From Escallonia rubra (taxonomy: Eukaryota > Streptophyta > Magnoliopsida > Escalloniales > Escalloniaceae): 64,000 nucleotides of DNA. Numbering within the stretch: position 1 is the stretch's first letter; each line of letters starts with the position of its first letter. The stretch covers positions 496,001-560,000 of the forward strand of contig JAVXUO010001677.1 of the NCBI GenBank assembly GCA_033065855.1, written 5' to 3'. This document shows positions 36,403-47,849 of the stretch, piece by piece. A program made the translations under genes and the position numbers. The notes beneath the pieces are model-generated. The model did not search any database. It was not told where the DNA came from and was given only the letters and a program-made list of their open reading frames with translations.

Positions 36403-39400
36403 ATGGCTTCTCTTTACCATGATCTTAGGGTACATTATGACAAGAAGTTTGAGTTCATTATACCCAACGTTGATCCAGATAGGTACAGTTACATAGACCT
36501 GCTAGATGACATATGTAATCTGGGACTTAGTGATGTTATGAGCAATGTTAGTGTTATGTTTGCTATGAGTGCTTTAGTGGGTGGGACTGAGATGTGCATT
36601 GACATCGTAGATGATAGGAGTTTAATGGAGATGTTTAGGTTAAACAAGAGGTTCAAACTGATAGATGTGTATGTATCTGCTGTGGAGGCAATACCAGAAA
36701 TAGTATATGAGACCCTAGAACTTAAGGCTGCTCCTGAACATGAAGCTGAGGAAGCAGATGATGATGTAATTGTAATTGAAACATTGCCCAGGGTTAGCAG
36801 CAATGAGGATAGGGTTGGAACAGGGAACATGGCAAGTAGGGAGGAAGAAATAACTGAAATAGCAAGTAGGGAGGAGGAAATAACTGCAACAGCAAGTGGG
36901 GAGGAAGAAATAACTGAAATAGCAAGTAGGGAGGAGGAAATAACTGCAACAGCAAGTGGGGAGGAAGAAATAACTGAAACAGATAACAGGGAAGAAGGAA
37001 TAACTGAAACAGAAAACAGGGAAGAGGATACAAATGAAACAAATACCAGAGAGGAGGATATAACTGAAACAAGAAATAGGGAGGAGGATATTACTGAAAC
37101 AAGTAATAGGGAGGAGGATATTACTGAAACAATGAATAGGGAGGAGGATATATCTGAAACAGGGAACATAGAGAGCAGTGAAGAGGATGTAAATGAAACA
37201 AGGGACATGGTGAGTAGTGAGGAGGAAAGGGATGAGACAAGAGACAGGGAAAGCAGTGAAGAAGATACTAATGAAACATGTGCAAGGTTGAGCAGTGGTG
37301 AGGATAGTGATGATGAGTCTGTTAGCCTGGGGGAAAGTGACAGTAGTGATGGGGTGGGTTTGTATGAGGATGATATGCCTGAGTATGAAGGGAGTGATGA
37401 CTGTGAACCAAATTATGACAGTGACTCCAGTGTTGATGTTGTGAAGGATAGAACTGAACAACTGAGGGGAAAGGTATTTGAAAAGACAACTGCTGGGCAG
37501 GATTGTTTTGAGGTAGGCCTGATATTTGAGGATGTGCATTCTTTCAGAAGTGCATTGAAGGACTATGTGATACAAGAGGGGTTTAAATTGGTCAGAGATA
37601 AGAGTGATTTGGTAAGAGTAAGTGGACATTGTGCAAGAGATAACTGCCCTTGGAAAATTCATGCATCTGTATGCCCTGATAGAACAACTTTCAAGATTAA
37701 GTCTATTGGACCAGCCCACACTTGTGTTAGAGAAGGTAGAATCCCAGAAGCTACATCACCTTGGATTGCTAACAAGCTCATAGATCTCATTAGATCAAAT
37801 CCAAATATCAAAATTGCTGGAATGATGGCAGAAATGCAGAAGTATGGGGTGCAACCTAGTAGAATGCAGTTGTTGGTCACCAGGAAGAGGGCATTAGATG
37901 AGATAGATGGAGGACATGCTGGGTCATATGCTAAGCTTCCAATGTATAAAGAGATGGTTAAGAGGACAAACCCTGAAGCAGTATTGGAGTTAGAATACAA
38001 TAGGCCTGACCTGTCAGTTCCACCTTCATTTAAAAGGTTGTTTGTCACATTTCCTGCTATGATTGATGGATTCTTAAAAGGGTGTAGGCCATGGATAGGG
38101 TTTGATGGATGCCATCTAAAAGGAACATATGGAGGTGTACTGTTGGCTGCCATTTCTATTGATGGGAACAATGGCTTGTTTCCTGTAGCATTTGGCATTG
38201 TTGAGAGTGAGAACAGGGACAGTTGGGAGTTTTTCTTTGGCCATTTGAAAAGCCAAATTGGGGAGGGCAGGGATGAGCAGCCTTGGACATTTATGACTGA
38301 TAGGCAGAAGGGGTTAGGGGAGGCAATCAACCATATCTTCCCAAATGTCTACAATAGGCACTGTTGCAGGCATGTATATGCAAATTTCAAAGCCAAGCAC
38401 CCTGGTTTATTGTTGAGAAATAGCTTTTGGATGGCTGCTAGGGCTTATAATGCAAAAACATTTAAGTATGCAATGGAAAAAATAAAGGACCAGAGTAGGG
38501 GAGCTCATGATTGGCTAGCTAACCTACCATTATCATCATGGACAAGGAGTGGGTTTGATCCAATGGCAAGGTGTGATAGTATCACAAATAACATCACTGA
38601 GAGCTTCAACAGTTGGGTAGGGGACTTGAGGTATCTGCCTATATTGAGCTTGGTGGAGCAGCTAAGGAGCAAATTGATGGGCAGGTTTCACATGAGGTTA
38701 CAGTCAGTATCAACATGGGACTCTATTGTACCCCCAAATGTTCTGGCAAAGTTGAACAAGAATAGAGAGGATGGTAGAAAGTGTACACTTTTAGCAGCTG
38801 ATGACAATGAATTTCAAGTTAGTGAGTTTACCATCAACTACATTGTTAATCTTGAGATGATGAGCTGTGAATGTAAGGCATGGGATGTGACTGGGATTCC
38901 CTGTAGGCATGCTGCTGCATGCATATCTTACAGAAGGGGTATGCTTGAGGACTTCTGTGATCCTTGTTTCCACAAGGACAAAATGTTGAAGACCTATGAG
39001 GGTATGATACATCCTGTACCAGACATGAAGCTGTGGCCTGATATTTTCATCACTCCTCCAACTGTTTTACCCCCACCTCTGAGAAGGTTGCCTGGCAGGC
39101 CTAGGAAGCATAGAAAAAGGCAAGAAGATGAGCCAAGACCAAGTCAAAACAGGTCAAGCACACTTAGGTGCTCAGTGTGCAAGGAGCTTGGACACAACAA
39201 AAGGACATGCCAAAGGGCTCCTGTAAGGGCAAGGGTATGACTAAGACTCACCAATTTTGCAAATCATTTTTTCATGTTCCATTTCTTCTTTCTAAGGGAT
39301 TTTTGCACTCTTACATGACAGGGAACTGGAAATAGGAGAGCTGCTGCTGCTGCCACCACTTCTGCTGCTGCTGCCTCCACTTCTGCTGCTGCTGCCTCCA

Positions 39401-39486
39401 CTTCTGCTGCTGCTGCCTCCACTTCTGCTGCTGCTGCCACCACTTCTGCTGCTGCTGCCCCCACTTCTGCTGCTGCCACCACATAA
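36403..39486 (+). CDS. MULE transposase (mudrA type), two predicted exons
   Basis: Catalyses cut-and-paste transposition in the nucleus. Predicted exons 36403-39234 and 39322-39486 (998 residues). The open frame extends further 5' to 36319, but I chose the ATG at 36403 because it begins MASLYHDLRVHYDKKFEF, a common MULE start, and follows a likely leader-intron acceptor. Order: N-terminal PB1-like fold (about 1-95), acidic EEE-I-T repeats (about 142-270), MuDR-type N-terminal domain with zinc-binding Cys/His (about 370-450), MULE catalytic domain with D568 (GFDGCHLKG), D633 (MTDRQKG) and E733 (ITESFNSW), SWIM zinc finger C822-C824-C834-H836, and a CCHC knuckle C923/C926/H931/C936. The 87-bp intron has donor AGG/GTATGA and acceptor GACAG; splicing it out joins the frame to an open Ala/Ser/Thr repeat tail. 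Without splicing the protein ends at 39240. All catalytic residues are present. Confidence 0.93.
39322..39486 (+). repeat. 21-bp tandem repeat coding (AAAASTS)n in transposase exon 2
   Basis: About six copies of a 21-bp unit, CTGCTGCTGCCTCCACTTCTG or close variants. In the frame reached from the predicted 39321 acceptor it stays open and codes units of the type AAAASTS, with T or P variants, ending in TAA at 39484-39486. The total open length is exactly 55 codons. That a repetitive tract keeps the right frame after splicing supports its being translated. Confidence 0.8.
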
Positions 39487-39499
39487 ATGTGCTTAGGGA

Positions 39500-40400
39500 T
39501 CCAAGTTTGTAATTGACAGTTTTTTTGGACATGACTGTAATTGCGTAGGGATGTACTTAGGGTAATTGGATGAAAGATGTCATTTTGGACTTGGCAGTAT
39601 TTTTTAGCATGACTGTATTCAGGGCTGTAAATGTTGTTAGAATTGATGGGTACAATTGGCCATTAGGATGAGAATGGGTTGTGTCTGCCCCCTGTTGCAG
39701 GATTGGTGACTTTTGGACATTATTAATACATGATTGTTGATATTTGGACACTAGTGATACATGAGTGTTGATGTTTGGACACTAATGATACATGCTTGTT
39801 GATGTTTGGACATTTATGTTATAAAGCTCTTGTTATTTGGACATTAATGTTACATTATTTTCAATCTCCCAAGCTGCTGCTCCTTCAAGTTCCAGACCTT
39901 AGGTGTAAACTTTTGTAAATGTGCTTAAGGTGTAAACTTTTGTAATTAGCAGTCTTTTTTGGACATGACTGTAATTGCTCAGGGATGCTAATTGTGCTTA
40001 GGGATGTTAATTACATTTTATAATGGATGAAAGATGTCAAGATGAATTTAGATATGGTATTTTATATTGGATGAAAGATGTGTTTTGGACTTGACAGTCC
40101 TGTGCTATGAGTTGCATTGTTGTTGCAATGTTGGTTTGGGTATGACAATGAGAAAGAGTTTGAGAATGAGTTGTCATTTTGGAGTTAACTGTTACAGGTT
40201 TGGTAAGTGTTGGATATGGATGATACATGTTATTTTAAGTTTGGACATAAATGTTACACGACTGGCTTGATATTTGGATATAACTGTTACACAAATGTTG
40301 AAGTTTGGACATCTTTGCAATAATCACCATACAATATCTACTGTAAATACTTCTGTGCACATTTGGTTTTTTTTGGTTCAATTTCTGTGCACATTTGTTG
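39500..40400. repeat. Spacer with repeated TTTGGACAT...GTTACA motifs between the two MULE genes
   Basis: The phrase TTTGGACAYWAATGTTACA and variants (TTTGGACACTAATGATACAT and similar) recurs at least six times between about 39710 and 40310. It also appears near the right terminal repeat (TTTGGACATAAGTGTTACA near 41550). The spacer has no gene and probably includes the two convergent 3' ends. The motifs may be relics of terminal repeat sequence. Confidence 0.6.
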
Positions 40401-40509
40401 CAAACAACAAGTTACTTCACTAAATAAAAGGTTTGACATACACAAATTACTTCACTAAAGAAACAAGAACAACCATTACATAATACAGCCCTAAACTGCC
40501 CAAACCCTA

Positions 40510-40905
40510 CTACTTCACTCCAATGGCAATGGCCAATAAACACATCAAGAAGCAGCCTATCAAAGCCATTTTCAACAGTTTGATGATCTCCTCCAAGCTG
40601 TCAACCCTCATAACTAGTGGCCTATAATGCTCCATTGAACCACCAAACTGACCCATGGCTTCAGGTACATTCTGGGTGCCAAGCTGGAGTGCAAGAAGGC
40701 CAAGATTGGTAGGATTGCACCATGCAAACATGTTGCACTCTCCGAATGGACATGTGTAGTACAGCTTCTGTTTGTTATTGTTGGACCATGAAACCCTAAT
40801 CAAAGCCTTCTGTCCACAATTGCAATTTTTGTCCTCATAGTTCAGGTCACATGGTTGATTCGACCTCTTACGTCCAATGCTTGAAGAAGACCTGGATATT
40901 GACAT
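40510..40905 (-). CDS. Second MULE gene: small GRF-type zinc-finger protein with C-terminal membrane segment
   Basis: 131 residues from the ATG at 40905, chosen because a splice acceptor (TTTGCAG) lies just upstream and the protein starts MSISRSSSSIGRKRS; the frame is open further upstream to 41106. Cysteines in CNCGQKALIRVSWSNNNKQK followed by YYTCPFGECNMFAWC fit the GRF zinc finger, a nucleic-acid-binding fold. A short helical stretch (VDSLEEIIKLLK) and a hydrophobic segment (ALIGCFLMCLLAIAIGV) end the protein. The architecture matches the many small plant proteins of the At4g04775-like type. Convergent to the transposase and transcribed from the right terminal repeat, it occupies the position of mudrB in maize MuDR but is unrelated to it. 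Its function in transposition is unknown. Confidence 0.8.
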   Translation of the reverse strand: MSISRSSSSIGRKRSNQPCDLNYEDKNCNCGQKALIRVSWSNNNKQKLYYTCPFGECNMFAWCNPTNLGLLALQLGTQNVPEAMGQFGGSMEHYRPLVMRVDSLEEIIKLLKMALIGCFLMCLLAIAIGVK

Positions 40906-41639
40906 GAACAATCTGCAAATGAAAAGGATATAAGTGCTTAGGTAACAAACATGAAAAATCTGAAAAACACACTGGGGACTTTTAACAAACATCTGGTGTG
41001 CATATATACCAGTAGACATAGATGCATGTATAACAGTAGATGTTTGGGGATTAACGACGACAACAAAGCCAAAATTAGGGTTGACAACCCTAATTTCGAA
41101 GTACACCCAAATTTTGCCCTAAATTTGATAAACCCTAATTTCGTAACCCAAGGTTAGCTCAGTTTACCTTTAATCTGCTGCGGCTTTTGAATATCCTACT
41201 GCGGAATCACACGGAATCCAAGCTGTCCACCTTCGTGCTTAGTCCTTCAAGCAAATTTGCCTCACTCGTTCATAGGGTTCGTTGTTCTTCTTTTGCAATT
41301 GCACAGAATGTCCAAATTTCACCTTTCTGTCCATTTGTTTAATACCCACTTGAGTTAACAAGTACAGTTTGAAATTGGAAGAAGGAAATGCCTGGCACGT
41401 GAGAAATTGTTGGCCTTATACTGTTCTATACAGTATAAGGGTAAAGTTGGGATTTTCAAAATACGTATTGATGATATCATAAAAAAAGTACACTTTTTGG
41501 ACGGAACCCTGACGGTTGGACACGGTTGATACATTTGAAACCTTTTTTGGACATAAGTGTTACATTGTGAAAGTTTGTGTCCTTGAGTGTAATTACCCCT
41601 AAACCTCAGGGACATAAGTGTAATTAGCCCAAAAAGATG

Positions 41640-42034
41640 TTATGAAAGAATAAAAAAATATTAATGGTTGAGTTGTTCCGAGTGGCAAGAATGCATGGTA
41701 TCGATTGCGTTAGCTTTTATTTGTGCCTCCGCGATTGGACGATCTTTTTATGTTAACGTAACAATGAGCCTAGTCTAAGGTGATGAGCGTTTAATGTGTC
41801 GTATCGTGCGCCTAGGCACGCTGACATTCATTCCAAAAAACAATTAACACAATTGGAGCAATGACGGGAAGGTGTTGATCCATTAAGCACTTAGAAGAGA
41901 TAAAGGTGCTTATATATAGGGGTGAAAGAGATGGTTTGCCGGTAAGGGCACTGCAGTTGTGACAGGTGCGGTGGTGTGGCGAGGTTAGGGTGTAAAAGAA
42001 GGAGATTCCCGCTTTATATTCTAAAATAAAAAAA
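41640..42034. other. Intergenic sequence between MULE and LINE
   Basis: Before the MULE inserted, this sequence lay directly upstream of the TAD2 leader, so it may hold its original promoter elements. No gene or repeat boundary recognised. Confidence 0.4.
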
Positions 42035-44049
42035 TATATTCTGAGGAGGCTAGAGCACAAGTGATTAGGAATGGGCCTTGGTTTTTTTTTATAATAAATC
42101 AGTGATCATAAAACCATGGACAGCAGCCATGACAGTGAAAACAGATGATCTCAGCACAATTCCTATTTGGATACAATTGTCAAACCTTCCCTTACAGTTT
42201 TGGTCAAAACCAATGGTGAGTAGAATTGTCACTGTTATTGATAAACCATTGTTTATGGATAACATGACAGCAACACAAGGAACGATTAGGCTTTGCTAGA
42301 GTATGTATAGAGGTGGGACTGAACACACAGCTCCCTGAAAGTGTAACTTTGAAAGGACCAAATGAGCAAGTTCTAAATCAAAGAGTGGTCTATGAAGTGG
42401 GTACCAGTTAAATGTCTACACTGCCAAAATTAAGGACATCAAACCAATAAGTGCTACAAAAAGCCCCCAACAATCAAGATATGGAAACCAAAGATCCCAT
42501 TAGAGTTGAGGGAGGAACCCAAGCCAGTACAAACAAATGAGATTTATCAAATTGAGGATAAAAGTGGTCACCAGGAATCAAGCACCGGAAGAATCAGGGT
42601 GAGGAATAGCTTCTCTATACTGAAAAATCAGGAAGAAGTGGATAAGGCTACACAGGAGGAAATCTCACAACACCAAGGAAAATCAAACCAAGCTAATGAC
42701 AGAGGTAGGACTGTGCAAATGGCTAAATGGGGTAGTAGTAAAGGGAACGGTGTGAAATTTAAGCAATGAAGATAGCTAGCTGGAACATCAGGGGTTTCAA
42801 TGCCCCTGCAAAGCAAGCTGCGAAAATAAAATACTTGAAGAACAACAAGATAGACATAGTTGGTTTACTTGAAACAGGGTCAGAGAAGAGAATGTGGAAG
42901 GCATTCAAAGAAAATGGAATAAATCTTGGCAGTTTATACACAATACTAATCAAAAAGGTGTATCAAAAGTATGGTTTGGCTGGAATAGTACAGTGGTGAA
43001 TATCAATGTAGAAAAAATGACAAGTCAACACATAACCAGAAAAGTATTTGGCTCAGATTCTAGCACACTCTTTTATCTAACCTTTGTATATGCAAATAAC
43101 AAAGGAGATAAAGAAGAATTATATGGCAAAACCTGGTGCAGGATGCATGTGATATTGGAAAGCATCCTTGGCTGGTGGTAGGTGATTTTAATGTGGTTAG
43201 AAACACAACAGAGAGACAAAGAGGTACTGGAATCACCAATAGAGATGTTATAGAGTTTAATGACTGTCTATATAATGCTCATCTTGAAGATATAAATACT
43301 AGAGGGGTGTTTTATACCTGGTGTAATGAAAGAGAGGATGAATTGATTCTATGTAGACTAGACAGGGCTCTTCAAAATGAAGGATGGATGGAAAAGTACC
43401 CAAATACAATAATGGAAGCTCAGCCCCCAGGGATATCTAACCATGCATTACTGATCATACAGGTGATACAGAACTATCAGCAAGGTAACAGGCCTTTTAA
43501 GTTCTTTAATTATTGGATGCAGCATAGTAAATTTCAGCAGCTGTTAAGGTCAGTATGGGATTTGAAAATAGAGGAAAGTGTTGCTATCAATTGAAGGAGA
43601 AACTAAAGAAATTGAAACCAGTATTGAGGCAGTTAAATGGAGCGCACTATAGCAACATCTCAGAAAGAACAACTAGCAAATTCAAAGAGATACTAGATGC
43701 TCAAAGATAGGTATTATTGCACCAGAATACAAGCCTAATAAAGAAGGAAAAAGAACTACAGCAGCAATATTATCACCTAGTGCAGGCCAAAGAAGCTTTT
43801 TACCATCAGAAAGAAAGAATTAATGAAGTTAAACTTGGGGACTGTAATACTTCCTATTTTTCTAGGAAAATGCATATCAATAGAGCACACAACACAATTC
43901 TTACAATCAACAATTCAAATGGAGAACAAGTGGTTGGGGCACAAGAGGTGCATCAAGTAGCTATTCAATACTTTTCAGAATTTCTGGGAGCTACAAGACC
44001 ACACCAACCACAAGTGAAGGAAAGATTGCTATCTGTGATTAAAAAACAA

Positions 44050-45602
44050 GGCCTAATCCAAAAACTGTACCCTCAAGTTTACCCTAAGTACAGCTTTAGT
44101 ACCTAAGTTTGAATGTGTGCCAAAGAAGTACCCAAGTTTTAAAAAGCGTACAAAATCAGTACATAAGTTGACGAAGCACAGATGCCGTTAAAAAGTCAGA
44201 GGGGTAAGACTGTCATTATTAAAAAAAGTGTTTTTATTTAAATAGTTCAGGTACTGATTTGGTACGGTTTACTTTTCATAGGTACTCATTTGATACGGTT
44301 TACTTTTACTACTTTTTCTTCCACAGCCGTTTGATGTTGCACTATATTAACCGTTTGATTATTTTATCTTCTTTAATTGATCATTAAACTCTCTATCTCT
44401 CTATCTCTATCTCTATCTCTATCTCTATCTCTATCTCCATCTCCATCTCCCTCTCCCTCTCCCTCTCCATCTCCCTCTCCCTCTCCCCCTCTACATCTAA
44501 GCCACAGTCTCCCTGTCATCTCGGAGCCACTAGGTGTTGGGTTTATGACGATCGCGTTGGGTTTGTGATGGCGATGATGACATGCGGTGGTGGGCGACGA
44601 TAGTGGTGGTGGGCGACAATAGTGGTGGTGGTCGTCTGGTGGGTGATTATGGTAATGGATAAACTGTCGAGCTAGCCGATCTGGCCACTGCCACCTCCCA
44701 CACCAGTGAACGCACCGTCACCACCGATCTAGTGATCGCCTACCAAACTATTTACCACCATCATTCCTGACCGTCGGAGTCTAAATCAATCTCCAGTCAC
44801 CTCCGGCGTTCACATCCACGACCCAAAACCAACCGTCATCGGCTCACCCAGCACCACAACAACCTAACATCACCATCACCGCAACTCCTACGCAGCGGCA
44901 TCATCACTGTCGGATGACTGAGTGCCAATTTTTAAAAACTGGGGTACTGGTTATAACACGGTGTTTGTGCACAATCTTTTCCTTTCGGGTGACACGGTTC
45001 TATAGAATATGTGGCTTGGTTGCGAGGAGAGTTTGAAGGTGCACAATCTTTTCCAAGGTTTATGTATTTTGCTTCAAGCCTCTTACTGTGTGCGATGGTA
45101 TTTGTAGTGTGTGATGGTCGATAGTGTTGGGTTTGTTGCGGCGGTGTTGGGTTTATGACGGCAGTGGCCACACATGGTGTTGGGTTTGTGACGGCCGCGT
45201 TGGGTTTGTGACTACGATGGTGACGCACGGTGGTCGGCGACGGTGTTAGACAACGATGGTGGTGGTGGTGGTGGTCGTCTGATGGGTGATGGTGGTAATG
45301 GATAAACCGTACCAGTCGAACGACTGTGAAAAGAAAAAGTAGTAAAAGTAAACCGTACAAAATGAGTACCTATGAAAAGTAAACCGTACCAAATCAGTAC
45401 CTGAACTTTTTAAGTAAAAACACATTTTTTTAATAATGACAGTCTTACCCCTCTGAATTTTTAACGGCATCCGTGCTTCGTCAACTTAGGTACTGATTTG
45501 GTACGCTTTCTAAAAGTTGGGTATTTCTTTGGCACACCTTCAAACTTGGGTACTAAAGTTGTACTTGGGGCAAACTTGAAGGCACGGTTTTGGGATTAGG
45601 CC
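44050..45602. mobile_element. Non-autonomous MULE with long inverted repeats, inserted in the LINE
   Basis: Ends GGCCTAATCCAAAAACTGTA and (reverse complement) GGCCTAATCCCAAAACCGTG. The inverted similarity runs for about 280 bp, including AGGTACTGATTTGGTACGGTTTAC-type phrases near both ends. The flanking 9-bp repeat AAAAAACAA is perfect at 44041-44049 and 45603-45611, and the LINE frame resumes after it. No transposase. The interior holds a CTCTAT/CTCCCT microsatellite (44390-44489) and GT-rich sequence with repeated GTTGGGTTTGTGAYGGC. The terminal sequence belongs to a different family from the 35.5-kb MULE. Confidence 0.9.
44390..44489. repeat. (CTCTAT)n / (CTCCCT)n microsatellite
   Basis: Hexanucleotide repeat that grades from CTCTAT to CTCCAT and CTCCCT, inside the non-autonomous MULE. 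Confidence 0.92.
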
Positions 45603-47849
45603 AAAAAACAAATACCACATAATGAAAGAGATATGCTGGCAACCTCTGTGGATGATCAAGAAATTATGGAGGCCTTTCTCTCTCTTAAACACAATAAGGC
45701 CCCTGGGCCAAATGGTTTCATATCTGAGTTTTTTTTAGAAAAATTGGGAAGTGGTGGGGCATCAGGTGACAGCTGCAGTGAAAGAAATGTTCAACAAAGG
45801 TAAGGGCATCAAATGGTTTACCAATACCAGTCTAACTTTAATTCCAAAGGTCACTTGCCCCAATAGCATGAAGGAATTCAGGCCTATAGCTTGTTGCAAT
45901 GTGGTATACAAAGGGATTTCAAATATCGTTTATGCCAAACTCAAAAAGGTCTTACCAAACTTGATAACTCTAAGGCAATCTACTTTTGTAGCAAGAAGGA
46001 GTATAACTGATAATATACTTTTGATGCAAGAATTAGTAAGAAACTACCACAGGAATGATGGAGGCCCAAGATGTGTGTTAAAAATTGATTTACAGAAGGC
46101 ATATGACTCAGTTGACTGGGAGTTCTTAAAGGCAGTTATGGAAGTAATGCAATTCCCTACTAAGTTTGTGGACTGGATAATGCAATGTGTGACTACTCCT
46201 AAGTTCTCTGTAAACCTAAATGGGAATATAGGAAAGGTATTTTGCTAGCTCAAGGGGACTGAGGCAAGGTGACCCAATCTCTCCATACTTATTCCTGTTG
46301 GTAATGGAGGCTTTCTCTGGATTATTGGATGGTCACACACAAGATCCCTATTTCTCATATATCCAAAATGTAGAGACTTGAACCTCAACCATTTGAGTTT
46401 TGTTGATGATTTTTTCTTGATGGCAAAAGCAAATATAAGTTCACTGAGGATCATCAAGCAAGTATTAAAGGAGTTTGAACAACTCTCTAGTTTAGCTCCC
46501 AATATTAGTAAAAGTGCTATATACATGGCAAAAGTTGATGAGGAAACTGCAGTTCAATTGACTAAGGTTGTTGGTATTCCTAGGGGAACATTTCCAGTCA
46601 CATATTTGGGAGTCCCTCTAATATCAACAAAGTTGTATTATAAGGATTGTCAAGTGCTAGTGGACAAACTTACCAATAAGATAACAAGCTGGGCCACAAA
46701 ATATCTATCATATGTTGGCAGGATACAAGTTTCCATGTCTATCCTGGTAAGTATGCAAATATATTGGTGCACTATTTTTGTACTACCCAAGAGAATAATC
46801 AATCAAATTGAAGGGAAAATAAGAGATTTTGTGTGGCATGGCAAAGATACTAAATGCACTGGGGCAAAAGTTGCCTGGAAAGATTTATGTTTGCCAAAGA
46901 ATGAAGGGGGTATAGGATTAAAGAGAATGGCTGAATGGAATAATGCAGCCATTTGCAAACATTTATGAGACTTAGCTCATAAAAAGGACTCCCTATGGGT
47001 AAAATGGTGTCACACATATGTCATAAAAGCAAAGGAATCTGTGGACATTTAAACCTCCTGTGGAGACATCATGGACTTGGTGTAAACTTATGAAGATCAG
47101 AGACAAATTTAGACATTTTTTCAGCTATCAAGTGGGTAATGGTCTAGGCATTTGGCTGTGGTTGGATAGATGGTTGCTTGGGGATACTCTTCTCAACAGA
47201 TTTGGACCAAGAATAGTGTATGATGTATGATTGAACATTAATAGCAAGGTATGTGATATTATACATCTAAATTCTTAGAAACTACCGAATACCATATCTC
47301 AAGAGCTACAAATGTTGAAGCAGATACTGGATAGTGCCCCTAGTCCAAAACCTGAAGAACCAGATAGAGTGATATGGCAGATGCACCCAAAGAATGAGTT
47401 TACTATAAAGACAGCCTGGAATGGTTTTAGAACCAAAGCTACTGAGGTACATTGGTGGAAATTAGTTTGGTTCACAGGCAATATCCCAAGATGTGCTATG
47501 ATCTTATGGCTCCTTTGCAAAGGTGGGCTAAGAACGAAAATAAACTAAAGGCCTGGAAACATCACTCAAGAGGATACATGTGTCATGTGTAACAAAGGCA
47601 CTGAGACCATTGATCACTTGTTCATACAGTGTACATATGCACAGGAATTGTGGAAGGAAGTACTTAGTAGGCTGAAATGTGAATTACCTATGGATTCCTA
47701 GCTTGCATTTCTACAAGAAGCAAGTATAAGAGTTAGAGGGAAGAGCTTGACAGCTAAACAATGCAAGCTAGTAGTAGCTGTCACTGTATATGGGTTGTGG
47801 AAGGAAAGGAATGCAAGGGTGTTTGAGAAACAATGTGAAACCAAAAAGA

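Larger units (their letters stand above)
35513..41630 (+). mobile_element. Complete two-gene Mutator-like element (MULE), potentially autonomous
   Basis: Terminal inverted repeats: 28 of the first 30 bases agree (left GGGCAAATTACACTTATATC, right reverse complement GGGCTAATTACACTTATGTC, both followed by CCTGAGGTTT). The flanking 9-bp direct repeat AAAAAGATG is perfect at 35504-35512 and 41631-41639. The 6118-bp element contains an open mudrA-type transposase (plus strand) and a convergent small GRF-zinc-finger gene (minus strand). Each gene starts on the side of one terminal repeat, the arrangement of maize MuDR, where the repeats act as promoters. No frame damage is visible, so it could be active or recently active. 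Confidence 0.95.

Noticed and set aside
36489-37719. Long minus-strand open frames (up to 334 codons) opposite the transposase
   Set aside because: They lie antisense to the acidic repeat block and MuDR domain. The low-complexity GAG-rich codons open the other strand. No domains, repetitive S/V or F/L content.
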